A stretch of DNA of 64,000 nucleotides, taken from assembly GCF_011045095.1 (NCBI RefSeq), contig NZ_JAALDL010000009.1:1-64000 (forward strand), read 5' to 3'. Source of the DNA: Grimontia sedimenti. GTDB taxonomy: Bacteria > Pseudomonadota > Gammaproteobacteria > Enterobacterales > Vibrionaceae. The translations under genes were made by a program, and so were the position numbers. Below, one piece after another: positions 26,324-34,671 of the stretch. The notes beneath the pieces were generated by a model, which worked only from the letters and a program-made list of their open reading frames with translations, had not been told where the DNA came from and ran no database searches. The first letter of the stretch is position 1. Each line of letters begins with the position of its first letter.

Positions 26324-27385
26324 TTAATCCATTCCTAGTGTATGGATATCTGCTTGGGCACGATTAAAATCGTCCATTCGCCCAATATCCAGCCAGTACT
26401 CATGTATCGGGAACATCATGATATTATCTCGTTCAATCATATGTTGCTCGAGCAAAGCAGGCATATCTATATGATGATTGGCTGGTACAGAGTTAACCAC
26501 ACGCGGTGAAACCACATAAATGCCCGCATTGACAAAAAAGCGTTGGATCGGCTTTTCCACCATACCGACGATTTTTTTCCCCTCACCATTAATCACTCCA
26601 TAGGGAATTTGATACTCATACTCGCGTACACACATTGTGGCATCTGCATCACTTTCCACATGGAAATCGAGTAAACGCTGAAAGTCGACGTTGGTTAGTA
26701 CATCGCCATTCATCATGATCAGTGGCAAATCTTTCGGTAAGTCCTTCGGCAGCAACCCTAAAGCACCTCCAGTGCCCAGCGGCGTATCTTCATGCACGTA
26801 AGTGATACTCACACCAAGCGCACTCCCATCACCAAAATGCGCCATAATTACCTCTGGCATATAATGCGTTGAGATATAGAAGTTCTCAAAACCAGCTTTG
26901 ATAAAACTGCGGACCAGAGTTTCCAAAATTGGCTTTTTGCCAATCTCTAGCATTGGTTTCGGGCAAGTATCAGTTAATGGGCGTAATCGTGTACCAAAAC
27001 CACCCGCCATGATGAAAACTGGATTAGCATGCTTTGGTTTGTGTAATGCGCCGTGTAATGTTTCTAGACCAACCACAACGCCATCATTGTCAATCAAAGG
27101 GACCGATAAAATACCTCGCTGCTCCATCAGAGCAATCAAACTGCTACGTGAGGTTCCAATTGGCGCAAAAGTCGGCTCCGTGTTCATAACCTTATCAACG
27201 GTTTCAGTCAACGGCAGGCACTTCAATAAGCTACGACGAATATCGCCATCGGTAACCACACCAAGCAATCTCTGCGAATCGTCGACCACTAACACCACAC
27301 GTAAGGCTTCATTGTCGATGATTTCCAGTGCATCTCGCACGGTGTTGTTTGGCTTAATCAACACATTGTTCCAACAATGGCTCAT
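26324..27385 (-). CDS. CBS-domain sugar nucleotidyltransferase (PtmE-like)
   Basis: 353 aa. Residues about 1-120 are a pair of CBS domains (VVLVVDDSQRLLGVVTDGDIRRSLL and GILSVPLIDNDGVVVGLE). Residues ~122-350 are an NTP_transferase domain with FIMAGGFGTRLRPLTDTCPKPMLEIG. This fusion is that of PtmE, which in Campylobacter legionaminic synthesis is a GlcN-1-phosphate guanylyltransferase supplying GDP-linked precursor. Here it suggests that the downstream LegB/LegC steps use a GDP-amino sugar, an inference from architecture and context only. Confidence 0.78.
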   Translation of the reverse strand: MSHCWNNVLIKPNNTVRDALEIIDNEALRVVLVVDDSQRLLGVVTDGDIRRSLLKCLPLTETVDKVMNTEPTFAPIGTSRSSLIALMEQRGILSVPLIDNDGVVVGLETLHGALHKPKHANPVFIMAGGFGTRLRPLTDTCPKPMLEIGKKPILETLVRSFIKAGFENFYISTHYMPEVIMAHFGDGSALGVSITYVHEDTPLGTGGALGLLPKDLPKDLPLIMMNGDVLTNVDFQRLLDFHVESDADATMCVREYEYQIPYGVINGEGKKIVGMVEKPIQRFFVNAGIYVVSPRVVNSVPANHHIDMPALLEQHMIERDNIMMFPIHEYWLDIGRMDDFNRAQADIHTLGMD

Positions 27386-27398
27386 GGGTCACTTTTCC

Positions 27399-28067
27399 TT
27401 AATTTTCAATTTTTTTTATAATAGATCGCGCCGGATACGCAATATGAGCAGCCGCTAAATCGTGAGTCACTACCGCGCCTGCGCCGACAATGGCATCATC
27501 GCCCAAAGACAAACATTGAATTACCGTCGCGCCAGCTCCAACATAAACTTGCTTACCGGTGACGACTTGTCCACATAAGGTCGCACGTGGCGCAAGGTGA
27601 TTATAAGCGCCTATGACACAATCGTGCTCAACCAATGCCGCGCTATTAATAATGCTGTGCGCACCAATATATGCCCCCGCTTGTACAATCGCTCCAGCCA
27701 AAATTTGCACCCCACTTTCAAGCGTGGCAAATGGCGAGATCTCAGCACTACTCGCAACAACTGAGGCAAACTGATAGCCCTTAGCAAGAAAGTCTTGATT
27801 AAGACGCTGGCGAAAACTTGATTTGGGCATCATGCCTAAACCGTTAACCAAATAGACCGATTCTGGCGCAAAGTGTTCGATATCATTGTCTTGGCGATAA
27901 TGCAGTGTGCCCGCCCGCAATAGCTGAGCAAACAGCGCTCGCTCGGCAATCTCATCAGGGGCAATCACAGCAATAATCGTCGCACCTTGGCGCAGCAATA
28001 AGTCGGCTAATATGGCCGCATGACCACCACCGCCAATCAGTACAATCGGTCTATCGAATTTACTCAA
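27399..28067 (-). CDS. NeuD-family sugar acetyltransferase
   Basis: 222 aa left-handed beta-helix acyltransferase. N-terminal PglD/NeuD nucleotide-sugar-binding motif IVLIGGGGHAAILADLL, then hexapeptide repeats (FATLESGVQILAGAIVQAGAYIGAHSIINSAALVEHD and VYVGAGATVIQCLSLGDDAIVGAGAVVTHDL). The conserved His of EHDC in the repeat is the usual base. It may be the 4-N-acetyltransferase of the legionaminic route (LegH) or an O-acetyltransferase. The start overlaps the neuB stop by 8 bp. Confidence 0.83.
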   Translation of the reverse strand: MSKFDRPIVLIGGGGHAAILADLLLRQGATIIAVIAPDEIAERALFAQLLRAGTLHYRQDNDIEHFAPESVYLVNGLGMMPKSSFRQRLNQDFLAKGYQFASVVASSAEISPFATLESGVQILAGAIVQAGAYIGAHSIINSAALVEHDCVIGAYNHLAPRATLCGQVVTGKQVYVGAGATVIQCLSLGDDAIVGAGAVVTHDLAAAHIAYPARSIIKKIEN

Positions 28068-29133
28068 GGATCAGGTCTCCAACTTGATAGTCTTTTCCTG
28101 CACGGCGTTTAAGTAAATCCCAGTAATGATATGGCGATTGACCTGTGCCTGGACGTTTGATCGTGACATTATCGGCATCAAAAGCCTCACCCGCTTTGAT
28201 CGCGCGCGCCGCAACCAAACTTTTACGTGCTACCGCTTTGTTTTTAACTTCCGACACCGTCGGTGATTTCACCCGACTACCCAGCGCCACTTCTACTTGG
28301 CGAATGGCCGTAACCATCGACGATAATTCATGCGGCTCAAGGGAAGCTTTATGATCAGGTCCCTCCATGGTTTTGTCCAAGGTAAAATGCTTTTCAATCA
28401 ATACTGCACCGCGGGCGACTGCTGCGATAGGAATAGTGATCCCCTCACTGTGATCAGAGTAACCAGCGGGTAAACCGAAAGCCAAACCCAAAGTGTCCAT
28501 TACGCGCAAGTTTATCTCTTCTATTGGTGCCGGATATTCGGTGGTGCAATGTAAGATGGTTACTTTTTGTTGTAGCGCTTGTTGTCCCGACTCAGAGGCG
28601 TAGGCTTCTTGAAACGCTTGCAATGATGGCTCAGCGTCTGGCTCTGCGGTATAGCCAAAGGCAATCACGCCAAGCGCAGTCTCTATTTCAGCCATGGTGG
28701 CCATGCCTGTAGAAACAATCAAATCACAGCCCGTACGCGCATGCTCAAGAATCAATGGAGCATTGGTCAATTCGCCAGAGGGCAGCTTGAGACGTTTTAG
28801 GCCAAGATCATCGACCAAAAAGGCGAGGCTTTCTGAATCAAATGCGGTCGATAGAAACTCAATCCCCAACGACTGACAATGCTGCACCAGTTGATGATGC
28901 ACGTCATAGGACAGCTCTAGTCGGCTCAGCATCGCCAATTGCGATTCTTCTTTTTGCGTATTGGTCACTTGGTATTCGGCTTGTTTGGCCTGCTCGGTCA
29001 CCAAGTTTTTCGCTTTAAAGGTTTGGAATTTCACAATGTCCGCGCCCGCTTGATGTGCCGCATCGACTAACTGAAACGCTAAGGCTTCATCGCCGTTATG
29101 GTTCACACCGGCTTCAGCAATAATTAGGGTCAT
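28060..29133 (-). CDS. neuB: Nonulosonic acid synthase (NeuB/LegI family)
   Basis: 357 aa. It condenses a 6-carbon ManNAc-type sugar with phosphoenolpyruvate to give a nine-carbon acid. The N-terminal TIM barrel (about 1-275) begins LIIAEAGVNHNGDEALAFQLVDAAHQAGADIVKFQTF and includes KLPSGELTN, SDHSEGITIPIAAVARGA and EKHFTLDKTMEGPDHKASLEP; the C-terminal SAF domain begins ~290 (RKSLVAARAIKAGEAF). All are diagnostic for NeuB. The neighbours legB and legC point to a legionaminic-type substrate rather than ManNAc, so legI may be the better name. Confidence 0.9.
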   Translation of the reverse strand: MTLIIAEAGVNHNGDEALAFQLVDAAHQAGADIVKFQTFKAKNLVTEQAKQAEYQVTNTQKEESQLAMLSRLELSYDVHHQLVQHCQSLGIEFLSTAFDSESLAFLVDDLGLKRLKLPSGELTNAPLILEHARTGCDLIVSTGMATMAEIETALGVIAFGYTAEPDAEPSLQAFQEAYASESGQQALQQKVTILHCTTEYPAPIEEINLRVMDTLGLAFGLPAGYSDHSEGITIPIAAVARGAVLIEKHFTLDKTMEGPDHKASLEPHELSSMVTAIRQVEVALGSRVKSPTVSEVKNKAVARKSLVAARAIKAGEAFDADNVTIKRPGTGQSPYHYWDLLKRRAGKDYQVGDLILE

Positions 29134-29136
29134 GGG

Positions 29137-30318
29137 TTACTCCACTCGCTTAAAAGCGACATCAAAAAAGGTTTTACATGGGTCAAACTGCAGTGATTTG
29201 ATCATCTCAATCACCTGCCCGCCGCTGTCACCCTGCCCATAAGGGTTATCGATCACTTCACCGGCTTGGCAATAGCTACGTGATAAGGCTTGGCCAATGG
29301 CTGCACTGATCGCCTCTTGCGTCGGCGCACAATGTAAGACACTTTTCGCCGCCAAACGTCCTTTCTGGCGTGCGCCAATGTCAATGGTTGGCACATCAAA
29401 AGCCGGCACTTCAATGATGCCGCTGGATGAGTTACCAATTACCGCTGCTGCATGCTTCACCGCGCTCAAATAACGTACTTGACCTAATGACGGAATCGCC
29501 AGCACACGCTCGGGTTGCGCTTTGGCATAGGCTTCCAACAGCGGAATAATGCGGCGACCGCCGTCATCGGCGTTTGGGTAGGTCAAAATTACTTGGTGAT
29601 CAGAGTGCGCATCAAGTGCGTCAAGCAGGGCTTGGAAAGAGGCTTCTGGTGCTTCATTACCAAGGGTAACCGGATGATAAGTGACCAAAAAATAGGGTTT
29701 ATTCAGGGGGAAGTTAAGCGACTCACTCAACTCTGCTACCGACATAAATTGCGCACGTTTAAGGTGGTCAAGACCAATAGCCCCAACGTTACGCACGCGC
29801 TCTGGCGCTTCGCCAAGCTGGATCACGCGTTGACGGTACTCTTCGGTTGAGGTGCCGTGCAGATAACTGAGTTTGGTGATAGCGTGGCGAATAGCGTCAT
29901 CGTACGCGCCTTCGGTGATCTCGCCCCCATGCAGATGCACAATAGGTATGCGTAAAATCATCGCGGTTTGCGCCGCGGCTAAGGCTTCAAAACGATCGCC
30001 TAATATCACGAGTACATCCGGCGCTAAACGCGCCAGGGCATCGGCAAAACCGAGTACCCCTAAGCCCATGCTTTTCGCTGTACCTACCGCTGAATCAGAA
30101 GAGAGTAAGATCTCAATTTTCTCATCAATGGTGAAGCCATCTCGCTCGATCTGTTGATAAGTTTCACCAAACTCTGGCGATAAGTGCATGCCTGAAACCA
30201 GCAACTGCAATTGCAATTCAGGATCATTTTGGATGTCTCTTAAAAGCCAAAAGAGCAGGCCATATTCTGCTCTTGTACCGGTAAACACCGCGACTTTCGT
30301 TTTGTGCGCTGACGCCAT
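29137..30318 (-). CDS. neuC: Hydrolysing UDP/GDP-sugar 2-epimerase (NeuC/LegG family)
   Basis: 393 aa. NeuC family: VAVFTGTRAEYGLLFWLLRDI, LGDRFEALAAAQTAMILRIPIVHLHGGEITEGAYDDAIRHAITK and GNSSSGIIEVPAFDVPTIDIGARQKGR. These enzymes release the nucleotide and epimerise C2 to give the free sugar for the NeuB/LegI step. Start ATG 30318; it is separated from legC by 94 bp holding a hairpin. Together with neuB 3 bp downstream it forms the core of the nine-carbon acid pathway. Confidence 0.9.
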   Translation of the reverse strand: MASAHKTKVAVFTGTRAEYGLLFWLLRDIQNDPELQLQLLVSGMHLSPEFGETYQQIERDGFTIDEKIEILLSSDSAVGTAKSMGLGVLGFADALARLAPDVLVILGDRFEALAAAQTAMILRIPIVHLHGGEITEGAYDDAIRHAITKLSYLHGTSTEEYRQRVIQLGEAPERVRNVGAIGLDHLKRAQFMSVAELSESLNFPLNKPYFLVTYHPVTLGNEAPEASFQALLDALDAHSDHQVILTYPNADDGGRRIIPLLEAYAKAQPERVLAIPSLGQVRYLSAVKHAAAVIGNSSSGIIEVPAFDVPTIDIGARQKGRLAAKSVLHCAPTQEAISAAIGQALSRSYCQAGEVIDNPYGQGDSGGQVIEMIKSLQFDPCKTFFDVAFKRVE

Positions 30319-30356
30319 GTCATTCGCTCCTTGGTTCTGTTTTATGCAGCAGGTGG

Positions 30357-30380
30357 CAAAAGCCCAGTCTAGCTGGGCAA
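30357..30380 (-). terminator. Terminator-like hairpin inside the glycan operon
   Basis: Between legC and neuC leftward RNA would form GCCCAG-ctaga-CTGGGC followed by TTTTGCC. The stem is short (6 bp) and the U-tract only four, so it may be a weak terminator or pause that RfaH can override. Confidence 0.4.
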
Positions 30381-30412
30381 ATCATTACCAACGCGTTACC
30401 TAGTGCTCAGCG

Positions 30413-31570
30413 TTAGCCTGCCAACAGCACAGGAGTGCTCGGTAAGTTAACTAAATGCGCTTCTATATATTCCGACTGAGTTAAATCGCCACGCGGCGCA
30501 TCGGCAAACATCGGCAAACGGTGCATCAACTGCCAAATTGGACGGGTCATCACCCCGGCCTCATTCGTGCCCGCTAGCAGCGCATCGCGCATGTCACTGT
30601 CTGGGCAAATCACCGCATTAAGCCAATAGTTCGACTGCGCGTAACTTGGCTCGGTAACAAACGCAAAGTCACCGCCAGCAAAAAAGTCTTGATAACGTGC
30701 GGCTAACACGCGCTTTTGCTGCAAGTAGCTTTCCAACACCTCCATCTGCGCACAACCCAGCGCGGCATTGAGATTTGGCATGCGGTAGTTAAAACCCGCT
30801 TCATCATGGTAAAACTCAAAAGGATGCGGTACTTTCGCGGTCGTAGTGACGTGCTTAGTTCGTTTGCCATCTTCCAGATCGCGACACAGCACCATACCAC
30901 CACCACCTGTGGTGATGATCTTGTTGCCGTTAAAACTGACTGCACCAAACTCGCCCAATGTACCGGTGTGCTTGCCTTTGTAGAATGAGCCAAGGCTTTC
31001 AGCGGCATCTTCTACTAGCGCAAGTTGCCACTTATGACACACAGCGAGCAGCTCATCCAATTCTACCGGATGGCCAAACGTGTGCATTGGCACCACCGCT
31101 TTAATGCGCTGTTTGCGGCCTTTATGAACACAGCCTTGCGCGGTAATTTCTGCATGTTCCTCAAGGTAGTGCTCCAGTGCTTTTGGACACAAGCCAAGGC
31201 TCACCGGTGATACATCAACAAAAATCGGCTCTGCGCCCATGTGGTAAAGCGCGTTACAGGTCGCGACAAACGTCAGCGCTTGGGTCACAACCAAATCACC
31301 ACGTTCCACGCCAGCCATATACAGCGCCGCATGCAGGGCCGCGGTCCCATTGACGGTTGCCACTGCTTTCGCTGTGCCAGTAAAGGCTTCCATTTTGTGT
31401 TCAAAATCGTCGACAAATTTACCTACGCTAGAGACGAAAGTACTGTCGATGGTTTCCATCACATACGCTTTTTCATTGCCATTAAAGGTTGGGGCGTGCA
31501 ACGGAATGAAATCGTTGGTTTGGTAAGTGTCGCGAACAAACTCGACAATCGAGGATGGTTTCATGCTCAT
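30413..31570 (-). CDS. legC: LegC-family PLP aminotransferase
   Basis: 385 aa DegT/DnrJ/EryC1 aminotransferase of the LegC group. Visible: FIPLHAPTFNGNEKAYVMETIDSTFVSSVG start, VNGTAALHAAL, EDAAESLGSFYKGKHTG with the PLP-binding Asp, the Schiff-base lysine in SFNGNKIITTGGGGM, and NYRMPNLNAALG. It would put an amino group on C4 of the 4-keto sugar made by the LegB homologue directly upstream. LegC enzymes are specific to the legionaminic branch, which is the main reason for naming the pathway so. Start ATG 31570 lies 3 bp after the legB stop. Confidence 0.85.
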   Translation of the reverse strand: MSMKPSSIVEFVRDTYQTNDFIPLHAPTFNGNEKAYVMETIDSTFVSSVGKFVDDFEHKMEAFTGTAKAVATVNGTAALHAALYMAGVERGDLVVTQALTFVATCNALYHMGAEPIFVDVSPVSLGLCPKALEHYLEEHAEITAQGCVHKGRKQRIKAVVPMHTFGHPVELDELLAVCHKWQLALVEDAAESLGSFYKGKHTGTLGEFGAVSFNGNKIITTGGGGMVLCRDLEDGKRTKHVTTTAKVPHPFEFYHDEAGFNYRMPNLNAALGCAQMEVLESYLQQKRVLAARYQDFFAGGDFAFVTEPSYAQSNYWLNAVICPDSDMRDALLAGTNEAGVMTRPIWQLMHRLPMFADAPRGDLTQSEYIEAHLVNLPSTPVLLAG

Positions 31571-31573
31571 TCC

Positions 31574-32758
31574 TTACATCTTGCCGTCGAGGTACTTGCC
31601 TGTCTCTTTGTGACCAAAGTCTGGGATCATGGCAAAAAACAGCTCAACAATTTGCTCTTTAGTCCAAACGCGATCGGTTTTCATCTGCGCGATGGTCGAC
31701 TCAAACAAGGCCAGTTTCTCTGGCTCGTAAAGCGGCTCATTTTTTATCACGCCAAGGTTGTCAAAGCGCGCCATGTCGAGGGTTTCATTGTCGGTAAAGA
31801 ACTCTTCGAAATCTTTCTCACCCGTGGTGTCACTTTCGGTGAATAAACATGGCCATTTGCCTTGTGCCGGGAGGGTATGCACCAGCTCACGCGCTTCATC
31901 TTCATCCGCGCACAAGTGTGGCTCATAGCCGCGCTGCTTGAGGTATTTCACCGCAATGTCAGCAAAGGTGATCAGGTGTAGTGCTTCACTCAGTTTCGGG
32001 AAGAAGATGTCACGATTTTCACCAAAAATGCACGACATCAGACACAACTCGCCTGATTCTTGTGGCGTCACGAAGTAACGCTTAATGTCGTTTGGCGCCA
32101 CAATCGGCTGATTCTTTTGCAAGCGCTGGTTAAAGCCATGCAGCAAAGAGCCATCGGAAAATGCCACGTTGGCGAAACGCGCAGTAGAAATCGCAATTTG
32201 CTCGCTCTTGCGCATCAAGAACATTTCCATGATGCGTTTAGAAGCGCCCATCATGTTGACTGGGTTCGCCGCTTTATCGGTTGATACGCAGAAGTATTTT
32301 TTCACGCCCGCATCAATCGACTGCTGAATGGTTTTGTCGGTGTTGAACACGTTGACATCAATCATGCGCATCAGCGTGAACGGGTCTTTTTCACTACGCA
32401 CATGCTTGAGCGCAGACAAGTTCAACACATAGTCGTACTGACCATCGGCTTTAATGAACGCGTCGTACTCGACTGAGCCAATGTCAAGAGCAAAGGTTTG
32501 GAAGTCACCATCAATGTAGCCGAATGAGCTGCGAATATCGCGCACCAATTCCACCATGTTGTTCTCACTGATATCGACAACATGAAGCTTTTTCGGATGA
32601 CGCTTGAAGATCTCTTTTGTCACCGCTTGGCCAATTGAGCCTGCGCCACCAAGAACTAGGAAACGAGAACTACTAACGATTGTCTTTAAATCGGAGTCAC
32701 GGGAAATTATGTCAGAAGCGAAGAGCTCTTCGCTTCTTCCTATCAGGCTCAGAATCAT
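31574..32758 (-). CDS. legB: LegB-type UDP/GDP-GlcNAc 4,6-dehydratase
   Basis: 394 aa from ATG 32758, preceded by GAGGTG; a longer TTG start at 32782 would place that Shine-Dalgarno inside the gene. Extended SDR with VLGGAGSIGQAVTKEIF, LNLSALKHVRSEKDPF, CVSTDKAANPVNMMGASKRIMEMF (Met in place of the catalytic Tyr, as in inverting and long dehydratases) and RYFVTPQESGEL. It forms the 4-keto-6-deoxy sugar that LegC aminates. The length exceeds the ~330 aa of FlaA1/PseB, fitting the LegB group. Confidence 0.83.
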   Translation of the reverse strand: MILSLIGRSEELFASDIISRDSDLKTIVSSSRFLVLGGAGSIGQAVTKEIFKRHPKKLHVVDISENNMVELVRDIRSSFGYIDGDFQTFALDIGSVEYDAFIKADGQYDYVLNLSALKHVRSEKDPFTLMRMIDVNVFNTDKTIQQSIDAGVKKYFCVSTDKAANPVNMMGASKRIMEMFLMRKSEQIAISTARFANVAFSDGSLLHGFNQRLQKNQPIVAPNDIKRYFVTPQESGELCLMSCIFGENRDIFFPKLSEALHLITFADIAVKYLKQRGYEPHLCADEDEARELVHTLPAQGKWPCLFTESDTTGEKDFEEFFTDNETLDMARFDNLGVIKNEPLYEPEKLALFESTIAQMKTDRVWTKEQIVELFFAMIPDFGHKETGKYLDGKM

Positions 32759-32784
32759 GAGCACCTCATTAGTTAAAATCAAAC

Positions 32785-33870
32785 TTACTTTTCATTTCGT
32801 CTAAATGCGAGAAATATCGAGGCAATAAAACCTACAAAAAGTCCAAGAATTGTTCCACCAAAAATAATTAATAGTGATTTAGGAGAGTCAGGGGATAATT
32901 CATATTTAGGAGCTTCCAGATAGAAATATGTATAAAATTGATTATCTCTTTCAATCTTAATACTTCTTATCTCGGACAGTTTCGCACTGTAAGTTGCCAA
33001 CTCTGGCTCAACAACACTGAGGTTTTTCAATTCTCGCAATGCCTGGATTTGAGCTTCTATACTTTTCGAACCTTGACTTACATTAAAGTCTTCTTTACTC
33101 GTGTAGTTTTTTAGCGGTTGCGATATGCCTACAGTGGTGGCTATTTTCAAAGCTAGGCTCGCCTCGTCAATTTTCATCTCTAACTTTTTTTTCGCCTGAG
33201 CACTTACTATATTCATAGCTGCTTCTAGTTCCACTTCCTTAGTTGCAATAAGAGCATTCAGAGAATTGACAAGCCTAAGACTAAGTTTTGAGTTCACATA
33301 GCTTATGTAATCTTCTAATAATTTAAGACTAGACTCTTGACTTGTGGATTGAAATCTCAAAACATAAGAGCTTTTATCTTTTTTGTTTACTGGAGTAGCA
33401 GAAATCCTTTTAAACCACACCTCATTAAAAATAGCATCATTTCCCAATCCGGCCTTATCTTTAATGGATATAGCCATTTCGTTACTTTCAAAAAATGACT
33501 TCTTTATACTATTTGAATTAAAAAGAACTATAAATTTCTTAAAAATCTCACCACCGTCAGATAGCTCACCAAGCTCATCATCTACAACCTTTTCGGTTTC
33601 ATCGGCAGAGTCTTTGACAAAAAATGATTTGAACTTATTCACTTGATTTCGAAATTCAAAAATTTCCTGTGGCAATGGTTTTGAAACTATGGCTTCAGAT
33701 GTCCAATACTCTTGAGCAGTAGCAACATAAAGCATAGATAAAATAAAAAACAATCCCGAAAAAGAAAGCACAGTTAATTTACTTTTCTTTACAATTCTTA
33801 CCAATAAATCAATATCTATTTCACCATTGGAGTTTGCAGCTAATCTAAGGTTGTTGTTGTCTTTTTCCAC
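32785..33870 (-). CDS. wzz: Wzz-family chain length determinant
   Basis: 361 aa inner-membrane co-polymerase. It has an N-terminal Wzz domain with TM1 (LTVLSFSGLFFILSMLYVA, ~35-53) followed by YWTSEAIVSKP, a long periplasmic helical region (~80-320) with coiled-coil character, and TM2 near the C-terminus (LLIIFGGTILGLFVGFIASIFLAF) preceded by the PDSPKSL proline motif. It sets the modal length of Wzy-made polysaccharide. First gene after the ops element, 23 bp past the ops core. Confidence 0.9.
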   Translation of the reverse strand: MEKDNNNLRLAANSNGEIDIDLLVRIVKKSKLTVLSFSGLFFILSMLYVATAQEYWTSEAIVSKPLPQEIFEFRNQVNKFKSFFVKDSADETEKVVDDELGELSDGGEIFKKFIVLFNSNSIKKSFFESNEMAISIKDKAGLGNDAIFNEVWFKRISATPVNKKDKSSYVLRFQSTSQESSLKLLEDYISYVNSKLSLRLVNSLNALIATKEVELEAAMNIVSAQAKKKLEMKIDEASLALKIATTVGISQPLKNYTSKEDFNVSQGSKSIEAQIQALRELKNLSVVEPELATYSAKLSEIRSIKIERDNQFYTYFYLEAPKYELSPDSPKSLLIIFGGTILGLFVGFIASIFLAFRRNEK

Positions 33871-33887
33871 TAGAATCCCTTACAAAA

Positions 33888-33940
33888 TTTGACACGCTAC
33901 CGCCCTTAGGTGTCGCTCCCAAAGTACGCGATAGCATCTA
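33888..33940 (-). promoter_or_regulatory. ops / JUMPStart-like element of the main glycan operon
   Basis: On the minus strand GGCGGTAGCGTG (33904-33893) preceded by GACACCTAAG. It lies between rfaH (stop 33953) and wzz (start 33870), so transcripts entering from rfaH or a promoter here pass ops before the first glycan gene. It is identical over 25 bp to the copy at 2138-2163 and similar over about 50 bp, indicating one functional module used twice. Confidence 0.9.
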
Positions 33941-33952
33941 TGTTTGGTTTGA

Positions 33953-34450
33953 CTACTTCTTACGAAGCGCCTTGTTTTCCGTTGATACTTCAACCTGACG
34001 GCTGATCAGGTTGATCAACAATATCGAACGCAATTCCCCGTCAGCCTCTTTATATATTGCGTCTGTCCCTTCAAATTGACCCGAGAGCACTTCCACTTGG
34101 TCACCAGGTTTGAACACATCGCCCAGTGCTTCACGCTGCTCATCGCTATCTTCATGGGACATTAGATGGGTGATTAGCTCTACAGGCACTAGGGTTGGCA
34201 CTGCCCCCTGTCGAACGAAGTCAACCACACCACGCGTTGAACGCACGGTAGTGTATGAGATTTTTTCAGGATCAAAGGAAGCGAATACATAATTAGGAAA
34301 GAGCGGCTCCAATTCACTGGATCGCTTTCCTCGGCGGATTTTTTCTACTGTCACCTGGGGATAGTAACAATCGACGCCTTGTCGTTTAAGGTGCTGCTCA
34401 GCGCGTTGTTGCTCGCTGCGTTTACAATAGAGCAGATACCATGGATTCAT
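33953..34450 (-). CDS. rfaH: Transcription antiterminator RfaH
   Basis: 165 aa NusG paralogue. N-terminal NGN domain (NPWYLLYCKRSEQQRAEQHLKRQGVDCYYPQVTVEK, LEPLFPNYVFASFD, VRSTRGVVDFVRQGAVPTLVP) and C-terminal KOW (about 110-165, GDVFKPGDQVEVLSGQFEGTDAIYKEADGELRSILLINLI). Known RfaH binds the ops hairpin in paused RNA polymerase, then suppresses Rho-dependent termination and recruits ribosomes. Unusually tight linkage: two ops elements are within the window and one lies just downstream of the gene, so RfaH may be made from the same transcript it later stabilises. Confidence 0.93.
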   Translation of the reverse strand: MNPWYLLYCKRSEQQRAEQHLKRQGVDCYYPQVTVEKIRRGKRSSELEPLFPNYVFASFDPEKISYTTVRSTRGVVDFVRQGAVPTLVPVELITHLMSHEDSDEQREALGDVFKPGDQVEVLSGQFEGTDAIYKEADGELRSILLINLISRQVEVSTENKALRKK

Positions 34451-34624
34451 TTCTTGTTCTCGTCGATTACATTGCTAGCCAGTTTTGCATCGTCTTTGCG
34501 AAGCAACTCAAGAGTATATTAGGCTGGCCTTGGCGCAGCAAGCATACAGCCCTCAACTGCGTAAATAGTCTGCTCTGCTTCATAGTTTGGATTGCAGGGA
34601 TTGAGTTTTTTTCAAAGGACAAAG

Positions 34625-34653
34625 AAAAACCGCCTGATTCGGCGGTTTTTTTT
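34625..34653. terminator. Terminator after rssB
   Basis: AAAAACCGCC-tgattc-GGCGGTTTTTTTT. The leftward reading (from rssB) gives CCGCC-gaatca-GGCGG then TTTTT; it isolates rfaH from rssB read-through. 34451-34624 must contain the rfaH promoter. Confidence 0.85.
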
Positions 34654-34671
34654 GATAATGATGTTTACGAA

